This document shows positions 1-11,994 of a stretch of 64,000 bases of DNA, in pieces; the first letter of the stretch is position 1; each line of letters opens with the position of its first letter. Under the pieces are notes generated by a model, which searched no databases, had not been told where the DNA came from, and saw nothing but the letters and a program-made list of their open reading frames with translations. The DNA lies in assembly GCA_963575645.1 (NCBI GenBank), contig OY754467.1, positions 23,643,001-23,707,000 of the forward strand, given 5' to 3'. This DNA is from Xanthostigma xanthostigma. Its lineage: Eukaryota > Arthropoda > Insecta > Raphidioptera > Raphidiidae. The translations under genes and the position numbers were made by a program.

Positions 1-595
1 CAAAATTTGGTTTCAATCCGCTTATCCTTGGTGTCGGAATGATAAGAAATGTCAAAAGTGTCGTTTGCAACTGTCAAAGTATTATGTTCTAATAATAATT
101 AGTTATTCCAATACTTAACTTAGAAGGCGTTGCATTTCACAAAATACTAATGTCAAAAAATTGAATTAAACATTAGAAATGCAGCCGTTTTCATGTTAAG
201 ACAAGACATACGTTATCGTCTAATTTCCATGTACGGCAAACAAAGACGACCGACCGCGTCGCGCCATGCATTAGACAACATTGCATTTATACAGCTATTT
301 TTCTATATAAATTTGTATAAAAAAACTGTTTAGGCAAATTCTGTTATACGAAATCTATGTAAAATGTTCTCCTCTTTCGTTTAAGACTGGTTTCAAACCG
401 ATCTGATTTAAATTGAGCGAGAAATTAGCAAAAAACACGCACAGGGTCAGGCGGAACGTTACGCGTTAGGAACGTTAGGAACGTTACGCGTTAGGAACGT
501 TACACTTTTTCGTGCATGCAGCCGGTGTTTTATCAATTTTTAAGATTGGTGATTCATCAATTTATAAGACGTTATCACGTCAAAAATCGATTTGA
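1..595 (+). repeat. Dispersed repeat RB, copy 1 (cut by the window start)
   Basis: This is a non-coding repeat, nearly identical in inverted orientation to 55583-56170. Part of it also recurs at 49905-50269 and 63235-63365. It contains a short minisatellite at about 455-510 built from AACGTT/GTTAGG words, whose length differs between copies. It runs straight into repeat RA near 590. No ORF shows protein homology. The class is unknown. The coordinates are approximate at the RA border. Confidence 0.75.
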
Positions 596-1084
596 TAAGA
601 ATTTTACGAGTAATTTTAAAAAATTACTTTTTTCCTAATTTTTCGTTCATATTATCTCATGAACAAAAGAACCAATTTTGATCTGGTTTGCGGTGATCGA
701 CGCAGTTTTTTTAGCCTAAGAAAGTAATTTATTACAAAAAAATCGATCTGAAACAATTTTAAGAATCATTTAAAAAAAACACTTTTTTATGATTTTTTTC
801 GTTCACGGTATCTCGTGAACAAATGAACCGATTTTGATTCGGTTTGCGGAAATCGACACAGTTTATTAAGGAGAAGAGCTGATTAGATTTTGGAATTAAT
901 CGGTTTAGTAGTTTAGAAAATATTTTACAAAAGCTATTTTTTAAAAATTGTTTTTTAAGATTTCTCAAAATTTTTTGGGCTCAATCATTTCAAATTTTCA
1001 GGAAGTCTAAGTTCACCAAGATCACGTCAGACGCCGCAAACCGCGTTTCAGTCGGACACTCCGTTCAAAAGATATAAAAGGTTT

Positions 1085-1115
<31 letters not shown>

Positions 1116-1275
1116 TATACAGCCCTACGGACATCATCTCCAAAATAGTCAGAATAGATTTCTAGGACCTCAAAACGTCGAGATCTGGCGAAAACTTGAT
1201 TTTCGAAAATCGGGATGAAAACAATAACTTCCCGATTTTTTTGAAAAAAATTTTTTTAATTTTTTTTATAGCGGG
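590..1275 (+). repeat. Dispersed repeat RA, copy 1
   Basis: RA is recognised by a repeated half-module (a GTTCAC...TCGTGAAC-type palindrome followed by ATGAACC), a CA-rich microsatellite at about 1087-1113, and a 3' part with the palindrome CGATTTTCGAAAATCG and the word CGGGAAGTTA. Further copies are at 25757-26880, 41157-41655 and 63490-64000 (inverted). The short ORFs across it are not conserved between copies. It is a non-autonomous element of unknown class. Confidence 0.7.
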
Positions 1276-3187
1276 AAATATTCTACAAAATATTAGCAGT
1301 GTTTTAAAAATATTATTTTTTTGGAAATTATATAATAAAATTATATTGAGAGTCATTTTACTACGAGCTCATAAGTAATTAATTTAACTTTTTTTCTTGC
1401 AAATACAATATAGAGCCTGAATATTGCGTCAGATGAGTATTACTTATATTGCCGAATAATGTCTACAAATAGATCTTTAACAATAACAAAATTGATGTCA
1501 AGCATCGTTTATGAACTGACAACTCATCGACCTTGAGTTCGAGTTCAAGTCGTGACAATAACATTCGGAAGTGTAATTGGTTTCTTTATTCATAATATAT
1601 ATCCAACCTTTTCTCCATGTGTAGCCACTGATTTGATGTACGGCTATTTACAGTAACAAGTAAATTAAAATTAATACTACTTTTTATTTGTAACCGAGAG
1701 GATACTGATCGAAATATAAAAAACAATATAAATGTCTTTTGCAACTCAGTTTCTGAATTTCACATTTACACATAAAATGAAGGTTTTATTGACGGCACCG
1801 ATTGAATTTTATATTTAAAAGTCACGTCAACAGTTTTTATTAAAAAAAAGTACTTTTATTTAACTCACAAAGTTACATATTTACATCCTCATTCTAGAAC
1901 TTCTCCACTGTTCATCATAAACAGGTAAAATATATCCTTAACTGAAAATTAAAAAAGTAAAACTATAGAAGCCATTCACAACAAGGGCGTAGATATTTTT
2001 TTTCTAGGGGAGAGGTAAAGCAAAAAATCAATATTTTTTAAGTTTTATTAATATCACACAAGAATACTCACAAAGTAAGGTGTCAAACAAAATATTAATT
2101 CCCAAACCAATTTTACAATTTTTTTTTCAAGAAGTATTTTGAAATTTTATTTGTTAGCCAGATATTCGTATTATTTTCAGATTTACCTTTTTATTATTAT
2201 GATCCTTTATCCCCCTTCCCTTATCTACGTCTTTGATTCGCAACCGGTAGATAGTAGTAGATGGAAAGATTTTTATATTTGTTATAATATTTTGTTTAGC
2301 AATATACCTAATTGCGGAAATAAGGGTCCAGAATATTACATACTTTGATTATAAATATGAAACGAATATCAAAAATTGTCAAAACGTTACCATTTTTGTA
2401 ACCAAAAATATTTAACAAAATTAAAATTAAATGCTTACCGGATAACAAAAGTAAACTTAACTATCAAAACTTTGAAAAATGGCAAAGAAAACACCTTTAC
2501 TTCCACCATGAAGGATACTAACCGAGCATAAAGTTCAAGAATTCTGCGCTTCTGCTGGTAGTCCTGAATATATTTAGAACAATAGTCATTTAAGTTTTCG
2601 TTAACGATAATGACTACACTATGTACACGTATTTCTCCTTTACACGCACATTTGAGCCCGTCAACAATAACGGTTAATAGAGGTTGAGAACACTGTAGCT
2701 AATGTAGCAGCTTGTTTGTTTATTTTCAAGTTTCCATTAACATTACAGAACATATCTGTAGTTTAATTGATGATTTTCGCAGAATTTTGATTTAATATTT
2801 GCATAAAGACTTGCTTCAAGCTCACACCATACAAAAGTCTACTGTACATAGGTACAACACTACTAAAATTTTATAAGCGAATTGACAAAAAAATTAAAAG
2901 TAGGTAACTACAAAATACCAAAATATCTATTCCCGACGATTCACTTACCATTTATAAAGAAATGCTAACATCATTAGCAAAACGTACGTGGTGAATCGAG
3001 ATTATTGTTTCAAAGGGAATCTAGGACTATTTAGTGCAGTTAATTATTTATTATCACCAACGTTTCGATCAATATTCGATCTTTTTCAAGGTTCTGTAAA
3101 AATCAAATTTACAAAATTGCTACATTACGTACATTTTGTGTTTAATTGTACAATTAAGCACAAAATGTATGTATTTTATACATCTAG
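1276..3187. other. AT-rich stretch without recognised gene
   Basis: I see no conserved coding sequence here. The reading frames at 2139-2348 and 2988-3245 have no recognisable domain and look like chance. A small hairpin near 3120-3175 (GTACATTTTGTG against CACAAAATGTA) precedes the LTR relic. Confidence 0.6.
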
Positions 3188-3446
3188 TGAGACGATTACC
3201 TTTGGACTTTTTCGGATAAACTCACGTAATCGTCTCGTAATATAATGTACTATCTGTGATAAGTATTGAGATTGTAGTGAACCAGTTTTTTTAGAATGTA
3301 GGTACACACAGAAAATTTCTGATATCTTAATGTGATTGTAATTGTTAAAGTGAAAAATAATCAATCAAACGACACATGCAAAAAAGAAATTTGGATCGGT
3401 CTCACCAAGTACTCCAGATTCTGACTGATGTGGTTTAAAGGATTGT
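3188..3446 (-). repeat. Diverged LTR relic, same family as the SMAP-carrying element
   Basis: The reverse complement matches the last roughly 260 bp of the 536-bp LTRs at 35723-36258 and 37753-38288. The match includes the terminal hairpin (GAGACGATTA paired with TAATCGTCTC) and the segment reading GGAGTACTTGGTGA. Substitutions and small indels are frequent, so it is older. The 5' half of the LTR is missing, and no primer-binding site follows the LTR end at 3188. It is therefore a truncated 3' LTR or solo LTR. Confidence 0.8.
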
Positions 3447-3447
3447 T

Positions 3448-3754
3448 TGAAAATCCAATTTCTTATTCACGATAAAAATATATATTAACGTACAGGTACA
3501 ACTATACGATCTAAAAAAAACAAATAATAATCACCGCAATTCTAAAAATATGTATATTAACTTATCTCACAGATGTTAATAAAGAAATAAAAATATATGA
3601 GAAAAAATTGAGAAAGTAAATTAAAAATAAAAAAAAAACAATTAAAAAAATAAAAAAAAAATAAAAATTAAAAAAAATAGAAATATATGAGAAATATAAA
3701 TATTATATATAATATATAAATATCAAGTGAAAATAAAATGGAGTAAAAACAAAT
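3448..3754. other. A/T-rich low-complexity stretch
   Basis: Long A-runs and AAATA/ATATATA words dominate 3590-3725. No gene is seen. Confidence 0.7.
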
Positions 3755-3837
3755 TTTCCCAATGATGTTGGCGGGAATCGAACCCGAGACCCTGCCATTA
3801 TTGGCCTTACGTCTTAACCGCTCGGCCACCGGGCGGT
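3755..3837 (-). repeat. tRNA-derived sequence (Ser/Leu-like promoter boxes)
   Basis: The minus strand carries an A box (TGGCCGAGCGG) and a B box (GGTTCGATTCC) at tRNA-like spacing. The acceptor arms do not pair convincingly and no anticodon stem is clear. It is probably a SINE head or tRNA pseudogene, followed on its 3' side by the A/T-rich tail at 3590-3725. Confidence 0.55.
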
Positions 3838-4584
3838 CACAGTATATCGCTATTATTGTCGTATAGAAGTATTATATGGATGATACGAAAAATTGATAAG
3901 ACGAAAGTCGCATGGTCACAGAACTATAAAACTTGGAAAGTGGCCTCTTATACACGGCGGCATATGGGAGAGAGGCAAAATCAATAGATAATAGAGATTC
4001 GTAGGACGGAGATGCGTTGATTTGCTTTTATTATGTGAATTTTATTATTTATTTTATTTTATGTGCGGAATTTAGCACAGAAGAGAATCTCTAACGAGAT
4101 TCTCCCATATAATATTAACAATTGATACTTTTCTACAATCTAGGGTAGTGGTCACCAAATGGCGATCGCAGGCAAGTTTTTCATGGACTGTGGTGAAATT
4201 GTGTATTTTCAGAAAATAATAAATAATTATTCTCAGAAAATAATTAGAAATCAGACACCAAATATCATAATAAATATTTTATCCACTTCATTTCACGGTA
4301 TCGATTGTGTTTTGCACATAAGATGACAAAAGATTCCAAAGAAACGTTTTCTACGCAAAACAAGTACTCTAGTTGTAGACGAGTTGGTAACTCGGTGGAA
4401 GGAGAGTAGAAGGAGTTGGGTAGGGGTTTTAAGTTTTCTGGATCGCGAGAATTCAATACTGTTTCTAAACAAGCCCACAGGAAAAATCATTGGGGATCAG
4501 TGATGTAAAGGGTGGTGAACTACTCGTGTGTAGGTATAAATTGAGCTTAGCATGTAAAATCATAGACAGTTTTCTAAGATTGAA
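3838..4584. other. No gene recognised
   Basis: This stretch is AT-rich. The overlapping short frames at 4265-4490 (-) have no domain. Nothing else is supportable. Confidence 0.55.
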
Positions 4585-4670
4585 ACAATTTAAAAAGAAT
4601 CTTTACCGATGTTTTGCTTGTGGCCAACGTTTTGAAAAAATTATTTTCGTCTTCAGGACTTATGAACATG
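4585..4670 (-). repeat. Decayed PLE fragment with hammerhead-like core
   Basis: On the minus strand CCTGAAGAC is followed by an A/T stem (GAAAAT...TTTTTC) and by CAAAACGTTGGCCACAAGC. This matches the motif of the PLE miniatures at 45173-45466 and 17953-18155, with a G-to-A change in the usual GAAAC box. The partner arm is absent. Confidence 0.5.
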
Positions 4671-5040
4671 TATTTTACAAGTACGTACCTACAATTTTTA
4701 CAATAAATATACCTACTACAAAAATATATAGATATTATAATCTAGTTTTAATAAATACGCATTTGAAAACTTATTATTGATTTAAAAATAATCACATTTT
4801 AATCATTTATATTCTACGCCTCTTAATTATAACGAAAATAATTTTTACACGACCCCCCTACAAACTAGTTGCTTCTCAAAGTATCTACTGCGTGTCAAGC
4901 TGGGCAATAGCCCTGTTTGAAAGCTTCAGTTCACCACTGTTGTCGTTGTATTGCCGAGAGAAGTTATAAGCAAATATTTTCAACTCATTAATTTTATCAA
5001 TAAGTTTAAATTAAGATATAAGATTTAAATATTATTACCA

Positions 5041-5118
5041 CGCGACTGAGATGAAACAGTGTTATATAACAACACTGTTTCATCTCAGTCGCGAGCGAAG
5101 CCGCGGGTAGCGGCTAGT
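5041..5118 (+). mobile_element. Helitron-like 3' end with a palindrome
   Basis: The sequence ends in a GC-rich hairpin (GCCGCGGGTAGCGGC) followed by CTAGT, the classical Helitron 3' signature. Directly upstream is a perfect inverted repeat with 23-bp arms (5041-5063 and 5071-5093) and a 7-bp spacer, built from the same terminal sequence. That suggests two Helitron ends joined head to head. No 5' end was identified. Confidence 0.65.
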
Positions 5119-5648
5119 GAAATGATAATTCACTTACTTGATACATAGCCCACCAATTAAAAATTCACATATTTTACCGTTTGAATATATTTAATTCGTC
5201 ACAAAAAATTATTCTTGATTAAAATTTGTGTTTGCTCAGAAACCTACGAGTACAAAGAGCTAATTGGAATCGATACCATTCTTGTCGTATACAGGGGGAA
5301 TATTAGCGTCTGATTGGATTCGCTCAATGGATAGAAACCAAATTTCAAACTTGGTTTGTATAGGGTTGCTCGATAGGATATTTGTATTTCCTTTCTTCTC
5401 CCATAATTAAGGGTAGTTTACTAATAAACAAAAATAGGAAATTGCAATATTCTTCCATTCTAAATTTTTCAGATACAAATGAATGGCGAAATATTGTATA
5501 ATGTATATGATACACCGATTTTTGAAATATGATCGTCGAAATCGTCTGAGCTGTTTTCGAGAAGATCTCAATTTTTTATTTTTAGTAAACTATTCTTGTT
5601 AAGGGAGTAGAGGGGAAATAAAAAAATCCTCTATCTAATAAAAATCTT
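5119..5648. other. No gene recognised
   Basis: This is AT-rich unique-looking sequence without conserved coding. Confidence 0.5.
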
Positions 5649-6493
5649 GAGTGAAAAAATAACTCTAATAATTTAGAGTGATGATGATCCTGTTTCAATG
5701 TTGGAAGATTAAAAAGGAAGAATCCTGGTGGCATAGGATCGATGAAACAAAGCAAATACTGAAGGTTTTTATTGCATTTTATTGTCTGACGTTTCGGCAA
5801 TCTTTATGCCATCTTCGGAGAATCTAGAAGAAAAGTTTTAAATTATTGTTGTTGCAGTTGTTTTTGTTGAAGTTAATTGATCTTAAAGTTGTTATTGTTA
5901 AAATTATTGTTGTTAAAATTAAAGTTAAAAAATTGGAAGTAAAAATAAATAAACTTACCAATGCTGTCTCTTTTCTCAGTATTTTTGTTATGTATAAAAT
6001 AAATTAAAATATGAAATGTCATCAAAAGGTATTAAAATTACTATTTTTCTTGAAAAACGACTTGATTTTTACTAAAAACTGTATAAATGTGTCTATGTTA
6101 CTTGCACATTTATACAGTTTTCAGTAAAAATCAAGTCGTTTTTCAAGAAAAATAGTAATTTTAATACCTTTTGATGACATTTCATATTTTAATTTATTTT
6201 ATACATAACAAAAATACTGAGAAAAGAGACAGCATTGGTAAGTTTATTTATTTTTACTTCCAATTTTTTAACTTTAATTTTAACAACAATAATTTTAACA
6301 ATAACAACTTTAAGAACAATTAACTTCAACAAAAACAACTGCAACAACAATAATTTAAAACTTTTCTTCTAGATTCTCCGAAGATGGCATAAAGATTGCC
6401 GAAACGTCAGACAATAAAATGCAATAAAAACCTTCAGTATTTGCTTTGTTTCATCGATCCTATGCCACCAGGATTCTTCCTTTTTAATCTTTC
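5649..6493. mobile_element. PLE-derived inverted dimer (387-bp arms)
   Basis: Arms 5705-6091 and 6105-6491 are near-perfect reverse complements around a 13-bp spacer. Each arm carries the motif CCGAAGATGGC...TTGCCGAAACGTC, pointing outward (left arm on minus, right arm on plus). This resembles the hammerhead-like core in the PLE at 22190-24538. AAAAATCTT at 5640-5648 and 6494-6502 may be the target duplication, which would add an unpaired 56-bp segment on the left. There is no coding capacity. Assignment to Penelope-like elements rests on the motif and the architecture. Confidence 0.65.
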
Positions 6494-6610
6494 AAAAATC
6501 TTAAGCTTAAATTTTGTTTCGATCTGAGCTGTGTGTCATCTAAGCGTCTTTACTCTTAAGCCCAATCAACCACTCATGTTTCCCTTGTATACAAGAATAG
6601 TTATATATAT

Positions 6611-7528
6611 TGTAACAGAACTGTTCTAATACGTGGTGGAAATTATTTATTTACAATAATACACGCTTAACAAAATACTTAAACACACAAACGAATTCGT
6701 ACTTCTCAAACGTAACAGTAATAATTGTAACGCTCGGCTCATGAACGTTCCTGCACTTAAACTAATTTAAGAAAAAAAATATAGGTTTGTTTAAAACTTT
6801 TGTATATTAAATAATAAACAAAATACATTATTTCTTACAAAAAAAAAAAAACTTCACAGATAAAAAAATGCAATTTATGATTTTAACTTTATAAATCAAT
6901 GCTTAATTTACTACGCTGCTTCTGCCTAGTAACTACTACTAATAAAAAAAAATGAATTCATGCCTCCGTAGCGGAATTTGTGACCTTCATAAAGGTCACT
7001 GAAAAAATAAAATTGTAACATCTGGGATGTTACATAATAACAGAAACAAAATAACGACAGTTCTAAATAATAACATAAAAGACTAAGTAACAGAGAATAT
7101 AGAGTCACTAAACTATGTACACAAAATATTTACAAAACAGGAACACAACAAAGTTTGTCCAGTACACGATTATTTACAAAAAGTCGTTTATGTAAAACCA
7201 GATTTATATAATTGCACTCAATGGTTTACACACACCGAAGCTTATTTATCTTCACAGTATAACTGAATAATTTATGTCGCAACGCCAGAGCACTTGAACA
7301 CATGAACAACTCACGAACAACTGACTGACTGACCCATGCCAGCGACCCGCTCGCATTTCATAGCTTCGTCCCCCCTGTCGAATGTTCTAAAAGCATCTCA
7401 ACCTTTCTTTACATGCATTGCCTTCTCCAGGAAATTCTAAGAAGGTCGGGCTTTTTTACCTATTTTCCATTGTTGTTCTTGCTAGAAGATTCTACAGAAC
7501 CCATAGTCCCAACAGGGAGCACGCAACA
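6611..7528 (-). repeat. Solo LTR, family LTR-B, copy 1
   Basis: On the minus strand it begins TGTTGCGTGCTC and ends CTGTTACA, so it has TG...CA borders. ATAT flanks both sides (6607-6610 and 7529-7532), a 4-bp duplication as in Ty3/gypsy elements. It is related to 14518-15149 and 51707-52364 at both ends and in overall layout, but is longer (918 bp). No internal coding region adjoins it. Confidence 0.75.
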
Positions 7529-7532
7529 ATAT

Positions 7533-8765
7533 TAATTTACCGATCTAACAAACTCGTTTTAGGTTTTAGAGTATACACATTTTTTTATTAAGTTTATAAT
7601 ATTTAAAATGTTACAAATATTATTTATTTGTAACCAGGCTGTTATAAAATTTGTTATAACTAACTAATCGTGTAGTATTGTGATTACAGTGATTATTTTT
7701 AATACAATGAATTTTTGCTGTAAAAAATCAAGGGAACAGTAAATTGCATACTTATGATTTTACATGTTAAATTAGCTATTTACACGAGAGCAGTTCAACA
7801 CCATGTAAAAAAATTAATGTTGGATTTTATTTGAGAAATAAAAAGGATTGCTCGAACTTTCCGAATTAACAAAATAATTAGAATGGACGTTTGCATAAGA
7901 CTACACAAACATTTTATTCCAAGCACTGACACATTAAATAAAAAATTCAACCCGTGTTTCATTTTGCTTATTCAGCTTTTGACGATGCTAACTTTGTTAG
8001 CGAAGTTTTTTTTTAAATAACGTAATGCTGTTTGAGATAACATACTATTTTCTGTTCTTATCTACTTTTAATATACGAGTTTGCATCATTTAAAGTACTA
8101 TCTGGTTCTATGTTGATGCAGTTTAGAATGCATTTAAATATTTAGGTCACAGAAAAAGATTATAAGAACCATTTACGATCTGCCGTACCGAGAATCGTCC
8201 TTACCTTGCCTGCCCTGTATGCATACGGATATGACCAAATAATTTATATGAAGTCCAATATAAAAACCAATTTACAATTAAATATTATCTTTAAAAAGTA
8301 CTAATAAATAATATGTAAACTTGCAGTTTTGATTCTATTTACAGTTCAATTTTTATTTCACATCAATGTCACTTACTACTATTTTGGTTTGAATCTAATT
8401 TTGTTTTTGTTTCTGTATATTCAAAAAAACTAATATTTAACAAAACTCACATTTTTTATTTGTGTCATTATTTTGGTCAAAATTATTACAAGTTTATTTT
8501 TTAAATTCATGATAGTGTGCCATGGATAAACCAAAATAATGAAGAAATAAAAAATCGAATTTTGTCATGAAACTCGGTTAGAATAATATTCTAATAATGT
8601 TTCTAATAATAATTTGTTGTCGATATCTAACACAAAGCAGTAGGCTGAGGTAAAGTTCAGATTTAAGTTGAGCATATTAAAAAATGTAACCCATCAATCT
8701 TTATGTCTGTAAAAATTCAAATTTGTATTCCTTTGTCTTTACCTTAAATGCGACACACGTATATA
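7533..8765. other. No gene recognised
   Basis: AT-rich, with no conserved ORF, RNA gene or clear element boundary. Confidence 0.55.
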
Positions 8766-8998
8766 GAGTGATTTTCTTTTAAAATGCAATATATACATGA
8801 GTTTTGTTGATATGGTAGATATGGAAATCATAAATGCATTACAGAATATCGTTTTATATTAAATGGAACATAAATCGGGCGCCCAAGATTCGTTTGCATT
8901 TTATACGAAACAATTTTCTGTAATGCATTAATGACTTCCATATAGCTACCATATCAACAATACTCATGTATATATTGCATTTTAAATGAAATTCACTG
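8766..8998. mobile_element. Palindromic MITE, TA target duplication
   Basis: This 233-bp element has long inverted arms (about 8766-8855 and 8915-8998) whose ends resemble CAGTGAATTTCATTTAAAATGC-type termini split across both sides. TA lies at 8764-8765 and 8999-9000. The loop contains GGGCGCCC. The TA duplication suggests the Tc1/mariner superfamily. Confidence 0.7.
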
Positions 8999-9000
8999 TA

Positions 9001-10713
9001 TAACAAAGATACAACTGGAGCTTCAGGCAAACTGAAACAAAGTTCGTAGTATTTACATTAACTCTTGCCTTATATTAATAAATCAAAGTCATAACTTATA
9101 AAGCCAGTTTATTTGTGTCAGAACCCTTCGTTTTCCCACATCAGTACGAGGAGATGACAGGGGCGGAAGGAACATGGCAGGAGATAGCTCGAGGCAGGTG
9201 TTGATAATGAATTTTCATGTATCATCATTATTACATAACGCTACAGATGAAGCTTTATGTTCAGGATAAGAGACTTTAATACTATTTAGTGTATTTGCCA
9301 TAAGGCACTTACACTATTGGAGTTGGTCGGGTGGCGGAACCTAAGGGTCCGACCATAATTTCTCTACGTTTCATAGCCGCCTGAACAATTTGATATAAAC
9401 AAAATTTGGTCCACATGTTGAAATCCATCACTGCACGAAGTTTATTCAAAATGGGTTCAATCGGGCTATTTTAAGAGTGGTGCTTAGGGGTTGAAAAACA
9501 TTTTTGGGTCCAAGCATAACGAAAAAAAATTCTGAATCGTTTTAAAATTGAAATTTAACCCTTTAGTAAACATTAAAATGAGTTCCTAAATTTTTAAAAC
9601 AGCATATGTGTCAACCATCAGCCAACAAGCGCTCATTAGAGAGAGAGAGAGCGAGAGAGAGAGAGAGAAAGAGAGACTGCATTTCTGCAGCGTTCTCTCT
9701 CTTAACTGCAGACATTTTCACTTCGGAAATGCGTCATTTTCATGAAAATCTACTTTGGCTTCTTTTTACGAAATTCGGGAGTTAAAAATAAAAAAAAAAT
9801 ATTCTCTCTTTTGGGCCTAAAATTTTTCATGATCTGATAGCTTACTATTTGGCCAACCTTCCTAAAGCTAAAAAGTACGAAATTTACACTTAGATTTTAT
9901 GTTGTGTCTTAAAACTAATAATAAATTAAAAAAAAATAAAATAAGAATTCTTCACAGAAGTGTCATTATCATAAAAAATGACGCCTTTCCGACCCCCAAG
10001 TGATAGAGGTTAAATCATTCCAAATTAAGTAGTCATACTTTCTTCTCTCGAGACGAATACGAGTAATTACCGGCCATTCTGCATAATTTGAAATGATTAA
10101 TGTACCTATGAATTTTGTATTCAATAATATTACTGAACTTATGTAGTTTAAGACACGTTGTATATAGTGTATAATGACTTTCAAAAATAATGTTACTTGA
10201 CCATATATATTTTACTGTCACTGGTAGGTATTTTAAAAAATTAATTCAATTGTCCAATCGATAAGTGGATTCCGATCTGAATAAGCATAGGCGCTTTGAA
10301 ACTTTGCAAAGTAAATTTCGACGCCCTGAATAAAATGAGGAAAAATACAAAATGTGATTGCAACCGCCGAGACCGCCATATTGGAGATAATTGTGCAAAC
10401 ACAATTTCTTTGAAATATTATGTCGCTTCGAGTGCTTCATATGGCAAGAAATTTTTTTGTGAAAATAAAATAGAATTATATTTTCTACAAAATATCTCGT
10501 ATCGACTGGTTTCGGTGCAGCAGCCGAGCGAAGTAAATAATTACTACTAACAAAATTATAATTTAGTGCTTTTACTGAGCTTAGACTTTTGCTGAGCCAT
10601 ATTTTAGACAGAAAATTTGTTTTTATAGTTGAAAATCCTCAAATATAGTTGATTATACTTGTCTATTCCACATAGCTTCCTGTTCAATATGCAATTATTA
10701 TTTTTATATTATA
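9001..10713. other. Non-coding stretch with repeats and an AG microsatellite
   Basis: An interrupted (AG)n tract lies at about 9639-9677. The segment at 9285-9350 (TTTGCCATAAGGCAC) resembles 12465-12500, so it is part of an unclassified repeat. The short frames near 9969-10550 show no domain. Confidence 0.5.
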
Positions 10714-11026
10714 ACTAGCCGTTACCCGCGGCTTCGCATGCGATTGAGACTAAACACGGATGTATTCTCATTATTTGGCGTAGTTACTCCTTTCTCGACG
10801 TAGACCCACCCAATAAATTTGAAAATTGATGACGTTCACGTGATCAACGTCCTGATAAACCATGGAAATTTTAGGGGTTAAATTTTCAAAAATCCGTTCT
10901 TGGCGGATGCCTACGTCATAATAACTAAATATATGTCAAATTTCATCCCAATCCGCCCAGTGGCTAGAGCTGTGCGTTGATAGATCAGTCAGTCATCAGT
11001 CACGATTTCTTTTATATATGTACAGA
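10714..11026 (-). mobile_element. Non-autonomous Helitron
   Basis: Read on the minus strand, it starts TCTGTACATATATAAAAG and ends GCCGCGGGTAACGGCTAGT. The 3' hairpin plus CTAGT and the 5' TC are Helitron borders. It is 313 bp long with no coding capacity. No target duplication is expected or seen. Confidence 0.7.
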
Positions 11027-11859
11027 TATAATACACATTTATTGTTCTTTTCTCATTTTGACAGTCATCAAAGAGGATATTAAAAGTTAGGAACATTTAG
11101 TAAAATTATGCAATGGTATTCTACATTTAAATATCATAAAAGTAAATGCTTCCAAGTCTTTTGACATTGTTTACAATAAGCAGCAAGAATCAAGGACATG
11201 TCATCAGATACTAACATTAACAGTTATCACTCTTCTTAATTAAACTTTATTAAGTTGAAACTTTTGTATGTCCATTAAAGGATACACGTGAGTAAACCAA
11301 ACATGTGTATAATTTTAATGAAAACCTTAAATATTTGTGCAGGGACGGCAACTACGAAAATTGACAGTAATAGTTCATGTTTAAGGAATTAGGAATTCGA
11401 TTTCATCATTTCCTTTGAATAATTAATTAATTTCTCAAAATGTTTTATATGCATCTAGTGCAGAACATAACCAACTTTGAACAAGCAAGAATAGAGTAAT
11501 GAGATTTGGCGTTCAAGAAAGAAAAATTTTCTGAGTTATACGAATCTCTGAAAAAATGGGAAAATAAACATTTTTTTTTGTAAAATTTACTGTAAAAAAA
11601 CCTTTAAAGTATTGTATTTGAATTGAATGAATATCTGCCTTGCAATTTCCGTCCTGAAAATTTTTTCATCAAAGCAACTATTTATGCGATACTTGTAACG
11701 AAAGAACGCAACAGGCATAATTCTCGTTATGTCACCTAACCTCGATTTTAAACGTTATCGCAAGAAGAATTACATTTACGAAAAACGTCATAAGATTTTA
11801 TTTGTATAGAATTTAATGCTCTTCAATTGTTACGTATTTTTAATTCGATTGTAAAATCG
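11027..11859. other. No gene recognised
   Basis: AT-rich sequence without conserved coding. Confidence 0.5.
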
Positions 11860-11994
11860 GTCCTTCTATGTGGATCTGAAACCTGGAAAGTGACGAAAGT
11901 CATAACAACTAAACTGCAAATCTTCATAAACAAATGTCGCAGAGCAATCCTCAAGGTGAAATGGTACGAACACGTCTCGAACAACGAACTTTGA
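11860..11994 (+). pseudogene. LINE reverse-transcriptase C-terminal fragment
   Basis: The frame starting at 11860 reads VLLCGSETWKVTK, then KLQIFINKCRRAILKVKW, then HVSNNEL and a stop. This is the conserved segment after the fingers/thumb of RTE- or Jockey-type LINE polyproteins (the usual pattern is LLYGxETW...KLQxFxNxCLRxIL). Only about 44 codons remain. The sequence just after the stop partly repeats the SNNEL-coding stretch. It is a degraded fragment. Confidence 0.6.
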
